Assembly: GCA_021775195.1 (NCBI GenBank) | Contig: JAJFIG010000067.1 | Span: 1 to 6,786, forward strand | Reading direction: 5' to 3' | DNA: 6,786 bases | Source: Rhodospirillales bacterium | GTDB taxonomy: Bacteria; Pseudomonadota; Alphaproteobacteria; Rhodospirillales; 2-02-FULL-58-16 | In this document: piece by piece, positions 1-5,081 of the stretch | How positions within the stretch are numbered: the stretch's first letter is position 1 | How the letters are laid out: each line of letters starts with the position of its first letter | Position numbers and translations under genes: made by a program | Notes under the pieces: model-generated | Databases searched by the model: none | The model's input: the letters and a program-made list of their open reading frames with translations, nothing else | What the model was told of the DNA's origin: nothing

Positions 1-139
1 CGGGCAGTCGGGCAATCCCTTGTCGGAGCACTACGGTGACCTGATGGAGGACTGGCGCGACGGGCGGGCCGTGACCCTGGGCCAGACGCGCAAGGAATTG
101 CAGTCAGGCTCCGCCAGCGTGCTCTCCCTGACACCCTGA
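1..139 (+). CDS. Penicillin acylase family protein, C-terminal fragment
   Basis: This is the 3' end of a gene that enters from the left; 45 codons are visible, read from base 2 to a TGA at 137-139. The peptide begins GQSGNPLSEHYGDLMEDW and continues with a short GRAVTL segment. A GQSG-N/H-P-S-HY-D-W-G block close to the C-terminus is characteristic of penicillin acylase/amidase Ntn-hydrolases, where it lies in the beta chain. Members cleave amide bonds of penicillins, acyl-homoserine lactones or other acylated amines after self-processing at an internal serine. The catalytic serine and the precursor cleavage site are outside the window, so neither activity nor substrate can be judged. The gene runs in the same direction as the next one but ends 111 bp before its start, with a hairpin between them, so they are probably separate units. 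The family call rests on this one motif. Confidence 0.72.
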   Translation, partial: GQSGNPLSEHYGDLMEDWRDGRAVTLGQTRKELQSGSASVLSLTP

Positions 140-162
140 TAACGCACCAATCGCCGGCGCCC

Positions 163-193
163 CGCCGCCATTTGCGTTTGCAAATCGGCGGCG
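163..193 (+). terminator. Strong hairpin between acylase and ilvA genes, terminator-like without T-tract
   Basis: The left arm CGCCGCCATTTGC (163-175) pairs with GCAAAT-C-GGCGGCG (180-193), giving 13 base pairs with one bulged C at 186 and a GTTT loop. It begins 23 bases after the acylase stop codon. That position suits a transcription end, but no run of T follows on the + strand and none precedes it on the - strand, so it is not a canonical intrinsic terminator. It could also be a barrier to 3' decay or a leader structure of the ilvA transcript. The structure is seen directly; the role is inferred. Confidence 0.4.
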
Positions 194-250
194 TCCGTGC
201 TGACTATCTCCGAACGCTTCCAATTCCCAGGATCGGTTCGGACTCTATTT

Positions 251-1477
251 ATGCCGGTAAGCATCGACGATATCACCGCCGCGGGTGACCTGATCGCCGG
301 CAAGGTACTGCGAACCCCCAACCTTGCGGCGAAGGCGATTTCCGATATCACCGGCGTCGAAACGGTCCTCAAGCTGGAAAACCTCCAACGCACGGGTTCC
401 TTCAAGGTACGGGGTGCCCTGGTCAAGCTGGCAAGTCTCACAAGCGCAGAAAAGAAGGCCGGCGTCGTTGCCGCATCGGCCGGCAATCATGCCCAGGGCG
501 TCGCCTTCCACGCCCGAAACTTCGGTATCCCCGCGACCATCGTGATGCCTGTCGGCACGCCCTTTACCAAGGTCGCCCGGACCGAAGCCATGGGGGCGCG
601 GATCGTCCTCCATGGCCGGGACCTGAGCGAGGCCCGCGACCATGGCGGCAAGCTGGCGGCGGAAACGGGAGCTTTGTTCGTTCACCCCTACGACGACGAA
701 CGGATCATCGCGGGGCAAGGGACCGTCGGCCTGGAAATGCTGGCGGACCATCCCGACCTGGATGTTCTGGTTGTTCCCATTGGCGGCGGCGGCCTGATCG
801 CCGGGATCGCCATTGCCGCCAAGGCGTTGAAACCGGATATCGAAATCGTCGGCGTCGAGGCGGCCCTTTACCCGTCCATGAGCCAGGTGCTGCGGGGCGA
901 GAGCCAGGAAATCGGCGGCAATACGGTGGCCGAGGGAATCGCCGTAAAGACACCTGGTGACCTGACCCGGCCCGTCGTCGAGAAACTGGTGTCGGAGATC
1001 GTACTGGTGGACGAGCCGGCCCTGGAACACGCGGTGCAAACCTATCTTGAGGTCCAGCGCCTAGTCGTCGAAGGGGCCGGCGCGGCGTCCCTGGCGGCGC
1101 TATTGGACGATCCGGATCGGTTCGCCGGGCGCAAGGTCGGCCTCGTGGTTTCCGGCGGCAACATCGATGGGCGGCTGCTGTCCTCGATCCTGATGCGGGG
1201 CCTGGTGCGCGAAGGGCGGCTTGTGAGCCTGCGGGTAGCGATCACCGATACGCCGGGGGCCCTGGCCAAAGTCAGCGGCCTGATCGCCGATTGCGGCGGC
1301 AACATCGTCGAGGTCTATCACCAGCGCCTGTTCTACGATGTCCCCGTCAAGCTGGCCGAGGTCGACGTGGTGGTCGAGACCCTGGACGCCGGCCACGTGC
1401 GCACATTGATCGAAAAACTCACCGAGGCCGGGTTCGCCACCCGCCAGCTCAGCGGCACCTCGGATACATCAGGCTAG
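251..1477 (+). CDS. ilvA: Threonine ammonia-lyase, medium form with one ACT domain
   Basis: A PLP enzyme that deaminates L-threonine (and often L-serine) to 2-oxobutyrate and ammonia in the cytoplasm, feeding isoleucine synthesis or threonine breakdown. The 408-residue product has the fold-type II PLP core: GSFKVRG with the Schiff-base lysine at residue 52, SAGNHAQG at 76-83, and the phosphate-binding GGGGL at 178-182. A single ACT domain follows at about 326-398, with the ITDTPGALAKV and NIVEVYHQR signatures. This is the roughly 400-residue medium form, unlike the long biosynthetic IlvA with two ACT-like units and the short TdcB that lacks one. ATG at 251 is preferred because MPVSIDDI aligns with the usual N-terminus; an in-frame GTG at 197 would add 18 unlikely residues. 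No strong Shine-Dalgarno precedes either start. The gene is not next to other ilv genes, so whether it is biosynthetic or catabolic is open. Its TAG overlaps the stop of the convergent neighbour. Confidence 0.93.
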   Translation: MPVSIDDITAAGDLIAGKVLRTPNLAAKAISDITGVETVLKLENLQRTGSFKVRGALVKLASLTSAEKKAGVVAASAGNHAQGVAFHARNFGIPATIVMPVGTPFTKVARTEAMGARIVLHGRDLSEARDHGGKLAAETGALFVHPYDDERIIAGQGTVGLEMLADHPDLDVLVVPIGGGGLIAGIAIAAKALKPDIEIVGVEAALYPSMSQVLRGESQEIGGNTVAEGIAVKTPGDLTRPVVEKLVSEIVLVDEPALEHAVQTYLEVQRLVVEGAGAASLAALLDDPDRFAGRKVGLVVSGGNIDGRLLSSILMRGLVREGRLVSLRVAITDTPGALAKVSGLIADCGGNIVEVYHQRLFYDVPVKLAEVDVVVETLDAGHVRTLIEKLTEAGFATRQLSGTSDTSG

Positions 1478-1971
1478 ACCACGTCGCCAATTCGCGCGTA
1501 TTCGCCGCGAAAAAAAATCAATGGGTCGCCGATGTCGGCGTGATGAATCCGGTCGACGTGGCCGACGACGATGAAGTGATCGCCACCTTCATGGACAGTC
1601 GTCCGGGTGCATTCCAGATTGGCCAGGCAGCCGCCGAGAACGGGGCAGCCGCTTTCTCCCGTGGCGAAATCCAGACCCGCGAAGTGGTTATCATTCTGGC
1701 TCGAGAAGGTGATGGAGAGGTTTCGCTGATCCTCGCCCAGCATATTGACGGCGAACTGCTCGTTCTCCAGATAGGCGCGCAGGTGCGCGGTTGTCCTGGC
1801 CAGGGAGATCAGGATCAGCGGCGGTTCCAGCGACAGCGAGGCGAAAGCGTTGACGGTGACGCCGATCGGATGATCGCCGGCCGCCAGAGTGGTTACCACG
1901 GTCACTCCAGTCGCGAATCGGCCCATCGCATTGCGGAATTGACGTGGTGTAACGGTCACTGGGAATTCCAA
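1474..1971 (-). CDS. Flavin reductase-like FMN-binding split-barrel protein
   Basis: A 165-residue protein of the flavin reductase family (HpaC/RutF type). Such enzymes use NAD(P)H to reduce FMN or FAD and release it to a partner monooxygenase. Family signatures run in order: FRNAMGRFATGVTVVTT at 12-28, GVTVNAFASLSLEPPLILISL at about 37-57 (the flavin-contacting strand and turn), FAVNML at 73-78, HFAGL at 96-100, GGDHFIVVGHV at 129-139 and PLIFFRGEYA at 150-159. The length is normal. No monooxygenase lies in the window, so the partner and substrate are unknown. The 5' end is uncertain: a TTG at 1971 opens the frame used here but has no ribosome site. GTG at 1959 (residue 5) is six bases after GGAA and is a good alternative. 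No ATG lies ahead of the conserved domain. The stop shares CTAG with ilvA. Eight consecutive T on the coding strand (1510-1517) encode Phe153-Phe154. Confidence 0.87.
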   Translation of the reverse strand: MEFPVTVTPRQFRNAMGRFATGVTVVTTLAAGDHPIGVTVNAFASLSLEPPLILISLARTTAHLRAYLENEQFAVNMLGEDQRNLSITFSSQNDNHFAGLDFATGESGCPVLGGCLANLECTRTTVHEGGDHFIVVGHVDRIHHADIGDPLIFFRGEYARIGDVV

Positions 1972-2030
1972 AGGATGTGGACACGGTGTCAGGTGGCAAT
2001 GGTGATAGCGATATTCAATACCATTACACC
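1946..2030. repeat. Imperfect 11-bp inverted repeat across the flavin reductase start
   Basis: GGTGTAACGGT at 1946-1956 and ACCATTACACC at 2020-2030 are reverse complements at 10 of 11 positions, with 63 bases between them. A partial third copy, GGTGT (1985-1989) followed after eight bases by AATGGT (1998-2003), lies between the arms. The left arm falls inside the first codons of the flavin reductase gene and the right arm in the intergenic region shared with motA. The layout could be an operator, but a match of this size could also arise by chance in this much sequence. Confidence 0.2.
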
Positions 2031-2033
2031 AGA

Positions 2034-2059
2034 GAAAAAATTCACTTTCGGGCCGAATA
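2034..2059 (+). promoter_or_regulatory. Possible sigma-28-like flagellar promoter upstream of motA
   Basis: GAAAAAAT at 2034-2041 and GCCGAATA at 2052-2059 are separated by 10 bases. The second element matches the sigma-28 -10 consensus GCCGATAA at six of eight positions; the first matches the -35 consensus only weakly, and the spacing is one base short. It lies about 130 bp upstream of motA in the only AT-rich part of the 215-bp intergenic region (1972-2186). Motility genes in alphaproteobacteria are often read by FliA or by class-specific regulators, so a specialised promoter is expected here, but this match is weak. Confidence 0.18.
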
Positions 2060-2186
2060 CCCCTCCGTTGCTAAGAATGTCTTAAGGCCCTTTCGGCGAA
2101 AATCAGGGTTGCGTGGTCGCGTATTCGCGGTGGGCGCGGGTGCGCGTGAGCGACATTTCCAAGTGGCGGATTCGTGAGGTTTATGA

Positions 2187-3050
2187 ATGCTGTTCATTGT
2201 CGGTGCATTGATCGTTTTCGGGTGCGTAATCGGTGGTTACGTCGCGCCTGGCGGCCATCTTGACGTGCTTTGGCAGCCCTTCGAGTTGGTCATCATCATC
2301 GGCGCCGGCGTCGGTGCCTTCGTCATCGCCAATCCCAAGCCGGTTCTGGTCGGAGCCGGCAAGTCGATGGGGACCCTGCTGAAGGGATCCAAATACAACA
2401 AGGAAAGCTACCTGGAGCTCCTGTCCGTCCTTTTCATGGTTTTCAAACTGGCGAAGACGAAGGGCGACCTGGCGCTGGAGACCCACGTCGAAACACCCAG
2501 CGAGAGTGAACTCTTCAAACAGTTCCCCAACTTCATCGAAGACCACCACGCGGTGGAATTCCTTTGCGACTACCTGCGCCTATTGACCCTGGGCACCAGC
2601 AATTCCCATGAGGTCGAAAACATCATGGATTCGGAACTGGAAGTGCATCATGGCGAGTTGCACAGCATTTCCACCGCGCTGACGAACCTGGGCGACGCCT
2701 TTCCGGCGCTGGGTATCGTTGCCGCCGTCCTCGGTGTCATCCATACCATGGGATCGATCACCGAACCGCCGGAGGTCCTGGGCCACCTTATCGGCGGCGC
2801 CCTGGTCGGCACCTTCGCCGGTATTCTCACGTCCTACGGACTGGTCAGCCCGATGGCGCGCTCCGTGGAGCAGGCGTTTGACGCCGACTCGCACTACCTG
2901 ATGTGCATCAAGACGGGGATCATCGCCCATATGCAGGGGTACGCGCCGCAGGTTTCCATCGAATTCGCCCGCAAGACCCTGTTGTCGGGCGTCCGGCCCA
3001 GTTTCGCGGAGGTCGAGGAGACCGTCCAGGACCTGCCAGCCGTGGGTTAG
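2187..3050 (+). CDS. motA: Flagellar motor stator protein MotA
   Basis: An inner-membrane stator subunit that forms the ion channel with MotB and pushes on the rotor protein FliG. The 287 residues align without gaps to E. coli MotA over at least the first 190. Membrane segments lie at about 2-20, 33-50, 170-190 and 201-222, with a large cytoplasmic loop between the second and third. Conserved functional residues keep their E. coli numbers: Glu98 (FliG contact), Gly169-Asp170, Pro173, Ala180, Thr209 and Pro222. Ala180 agrees with proton-type stators; sodium-type PomA has Thr there. The FliG-contacting Arg90 of E. coli is Lys90 here, a conservative change. The start is secure: GAGG at 2176-2179 lies seven bases upstream, and an in-frame TGA (2184-2186) directly precedes the ATG. 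An overlapping ATG at 2183 is in another frame. motB follows after nine bases, so the two are one operon. Confidence 0.96.
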   Translation: MLFIVGALIVFGCVIGGYVAPGGHLDVLWQPFELVIIIGAGVGAFVIANPKPVLVGAGKSMGTLLKGSKYNKESYLELLSVLFMVFKLAKTKGDLALETHVETPSESELFKQFPNFIEDHHAVEFLCDYLRLLTLGTSNSHEVENIMDSELEVHHGELHSISTALTNLGDAFPALGIVAAVLGVIHTMGSITEPPEVLGHLIGGALVGTFAGILTSYGLVSPMARSVEQAFDADSHYLMCIKTGIIAHMQGYAPQVSIEFARKTLLSGVRPSFAEVEETVQDLPAVG

Positions 3051-3059
3051 GGCTACTTA

Positions 3060-4229
3060 ATGGCGGACACCCAGCAACCGATCATCGTCAAGAAGATCAA
3101 GAAAGGCGGCCACGGGCACCATGGCGGCGCCTGGAAGGTTGCCTATGCCGACTTCGTGACCGCGATGATGGCCTTTTTCCTTCTTCTCTGGCTGCTTAAC
3201 GCGGTGACCCAGGATCAGCTGGAAGGTATTTCCAATTATTTCGCGCCGACCGCCATCTCGCAAAGCACCAGCGGCAGCGGGGGGATCATGGGAGGCCAGA
3301 CGGCGCTGGAGGAAGGAGCCCTGGAGAACGTCACCGCTCGTCCCGCCGTGGTCATGGACCTGCCGCCGCCGAGGGTGGGTTCCGGCGGCGGGACCGATGA
3401 CAGCGCGCCGGATGTTGAATCCGTCGGCTCCGAGGACGTGACGCCACAGACATCGGACGAGGACGAGGTCAAGGAGCAGCGGGCGAAGCGGGAGGAAGAG
3501 GAATTCCGCGCCGCCGAAAGCGAATTGCAGGAGGCGATGGAGCAGATCCCCGAACTCGGACGCCTGGCGGAAAGCCTGCTCGTCGACAACACGCCCGAGG
3601 GACTGCGCATCCAGATCGTCGACCAGGAGGGGCTGGCCATGTTCCCGCGTGGCAGCGCCGAGATGTTCGAGCATACCCGCAAGATTCTGGAGCTGGTTGC
3701 AAAGGTTGTCCAGAGCATGCCTCAGGGCATCGCCATTTCCGGACATACCGACGCAACGCGATATGTCAGCAACAGTGGATACAGCAACTGGGAACTGTCC
3801 GCGGATCGTGCAAACGCCAGCCGCCGCGCCTTGCTTGAACTGGGGGTTCCATTCGAACGGGTCGCCCGCGTGGTCGGCATGGCGGCGACCGAACCCCTGT
3901 TGTCGGACGACCCGACCCATGCCCGCAATCGCCGTTTGTCCATCGTTCTCCTGCGGGGAACGGGCCAGCGTGAGCCGGAAACGGAAGGTGCCGGGGAAGC
4001 AGACATGAAACCGGCTGCCTATACCGAGGAACCGGCGCCGGTAAACGGTACCGCTGGCGGGTCGGACAACTCCCGCCCTGTGAAATCCGCGGCCGAAGGC
4101 GGGAAACTGATCGACGACAAGGCATGGAAACGACCGTCGAAGGTCAAGGCCGATGCCGGGGATGGCGAGGAAACCCTGCCCGGCCTCAATGAAATCCGCC
4201 GCAAGCAGCTCGAGAAATCATCCAAGTAA
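3060..4229 (+). CDS. motB: Flagellar motor stator protein MotB
   Basis: A stator subunit anchored to peptidoglycan. A basic, Gly/His-rich cytoplasmic N-terminus (KKIKKGGHGHHGG, 11-23) leads into one transmembrane helix at about 27-48 that carries the ion-binding aspartate, Asp31, in AYADFVTAMMAFF. A plug-like segment follows at about 51-62. A linker at 65-165 is first Gly/Pro-rich and then strongly charged (about 130-160, possibly coiled coil). The OmpA-like peptidoglycan-binding domain spans about 175-298, with GHTDA at 228-232, NWELSADRA at 243-251 and RNRRLSIVL at 289-297. A tail of about 90 residues rich in Glu, Lys, Gly and Pro follows. At 389 residues it is longer than E. coli MotB (308), owing to the linker and tail. 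AGGG at 3049-3052, overlapping the motA stop, serves as ribosome site, so the genes are probably translationally coupled. motB is in the same frame as motA behind one TAG. Confidence 0.95.
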   Translation: MADTQQPIIVKKIKKGGHGHHGGAWKVAYADFVTAMMAFFLLLWLLNAVTQDQLEGISNYFAPTAISQSTSGSGGIMGGQTALEEGALENVTARPAVVMDLPPPRVGSGGGTDDSAPDVESVGSEDVTPQTSDEDEVKEQRAKREEEEFRAAESELQEAMEQIPELGRLAESLLVDNTPEGLRIQIVDQEGLAMFPRGSAEMFEHTRKILELVAKVVQSMPQGIAISGHTDATRYVSNSGYSNWELSADRANASRRALLELGVPFERVARVVGMAATEPLLSDDPTHARNRRLSIVLLRGTGQREPETEGAGEADMKPAAYTEEPAPVNGTAGGSDNSRPVKSAAEGGKLIDDKAWKRPSKVKADAGDGEETLPGLNEIRRKQLEKSSK

Positions 4230-4263
4230 TTACGGCTTCGCCGGTCGGCGCCGGGCTCCCGGG

Positions 4264-4290
4264 GTGACGAAACACGTCTGATGCTATTAT
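4264..4290 (+). promoter_or_regulatory. Possible sigma-70 promoter for bpt
   Basis: TATTAT at 4285-4290 matches the -10 consensus at five of six positions, and GTGACG at 4264-4269 gives a -35 match at four of six. The spacer is 15 bases, shorter than the usual 17. It lies in the 92-bp motB-bpt gap, 31 bases before the bpt ATG. The GC-rich start of this gap (4231-4260) holds only short stems, such as CGGC-TTC-GCCG, without a T-tract, so no clear terminator ends motAB and read-through into bpt remains possible. Confidence 0.3.
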
Positions 4291-4321
4291 CATTGGCTAT
4301 CATGATCGGGCATCACGGCGC

Positions 4322-5056
4322 ATGAAACACAAACCCATCCTCGGCACCCGCTTTCTTTTTGCTACGGCTCCCATGCCCTGCCCCTACCTGCCGGACCGGG
4401 TCGAAAGGCGGGTCGTAGTCGAGTTGATGGGACGTGACGCGCCGGCCATGCACGATGCCCTGTCGTCGGCCGGGTACAGGCGCAGCCATGGCATCGCCTA
4501 TGCGCCCGCCTGTCCCGACTGCACGGCGTGCGTCGCCGTTCGCATCGATGCCGGCGCCCTGGTGCCGTCGCGCTCCCAACGCCGGGTCTGGCGGATCAAC
4601 TCCGGCGTTACGGTAACGGAAGCGTCGCCGGTGGCGAATCGCGAGCAGTTCGATCTTTTCGCCACTTATCAACGCTCCCGTCATGCCGAAGGCGATATGA
4701 TGAAGATGGATTTCGTCGACTACCAGGCGCTGGTCGAGGATACCCCCGTCGATACCATGCTGGCGGAATTTCGCGACCCGGACGGGCGGCTGATCGGGGC
4801 GTGCCTCACCGACCGCCTGAACAACGGCCTCTCCGCTGTCTACAGCTTTTTCGATTCGAGTTTGAGACGCCGCAGTATCGGCACCTACATGATCCTGTGG
4901 CTGGTCGAACGGGCGAAAGCCTTAGGCGTGCCCTACGTCTACCTCGGCTTCTGGATCGACGATTGCTTAAAGATGTCCTACAAGACCGCCTTCCAGCCCA
5001 TCGAGGGATATACACCGGAAGGCTGGAAGCCGATCATGACGGACGGCATGGAATAA
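4322..5056 (+). CDS. bpt: Aspartate/glutamate leucyltransferase (bacterial protein transferase Bpt)
   Basis: Bpt transfers leucine from Leu-tRNA to proteins with N-terminal Asp or Glu. This creates a destabilising residue that ClpS delivers to ClpAP: the N-degron pathway in the cytoplasm. The protein is homologous to eukaryotic arginyltransferase ATE1, and many databases call it arginyl-tRNA-protein transferase. The 244-residue length is typical. Signatures: CPYLPDRVERR at 20-30, the cysteine cluster CPDCTAC at 64-70, YQRSRHAEGDM at 116-126, NNGLSAVYSFFD at 167-178 (GNAT-like fold) and YVYLGFWI with CLKMSYK further on (205-221). Cys20, Cys64, Cys67 and Cys70 could bind zinc or an Fe-S cluster, as proposed for ATE1; that is inference. 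The ATG at 4322 fits the family N-terminus, although no clear Shine-Dalgarno precedes it. It converges on parC with 25 bp between stop codons. I recall this neighbourhood from other alphaproteobacteria, so bpt probably belongs to the ancestral context. Confidence 0.95.
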   Translation: MKHKPILGTRFLFATAPMPCPYLPDRVERRVVVELMGRDAPAMHDALSSAGYRRSHGIAYAPACPDCTACVAVRIDAGALVPSRSQRRVWRINSGVTVTEASPVANREQFDLFATYQRSRHAEGDMMKMDFVDYQALVEDTPVDTMLAEFRDPDGRLIGACLTDRLNNGLSAVYSFFDSSLRRRSIGTYMILWLVERAKALGVPYVYLGFWIDDCLKMSYKTAFQPIEGYTPEGWKPIMTDGME

Positions 5057-5081
5057 GAGCTCAGCCGGCTACACGGCCCTC

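Noticed and set aside
179..207. TTGCAA (179-184) with GACTAT (202-207), 17-base spacer, as an ilvA promoter
   Set aside because: Spacing is right, but the -10 matches only three of six bases and the -35 element lies in the hairpin; too weak to list.
197..250. In-frame GTG at 197 as the ilvA start
   Set aside because: The added 18 residues do not match the family N-terminus, and MPVSIDDI at 251 aligns with the usual start.
1291..2085. A 264-codon + frame covering the end of ilvA and all of the flavin reductase gene
   Set aside because: It overlaps two well-supported genes, one antisense, and shows no family similarity.
1977..2177. A 66-codon + frame in the motA upstream region, ending at the motA ribosome site
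   Set aside because: It has no recognisable content, and its end at the GAGG of motA is probably chance; no ribosome site of its own is visible.
3057..3920. A 287-codon open frame antisense to motB
   Set aside because: Shadow of motB third-position bias; no recognisable family or start context.
5057..5081. Bidirectional terminator between bpt and parC
   Set aside because: Only short palindromes (GAGCTC, AGCCGGCT) and a 4-bp stem occur; no T-run on either side.
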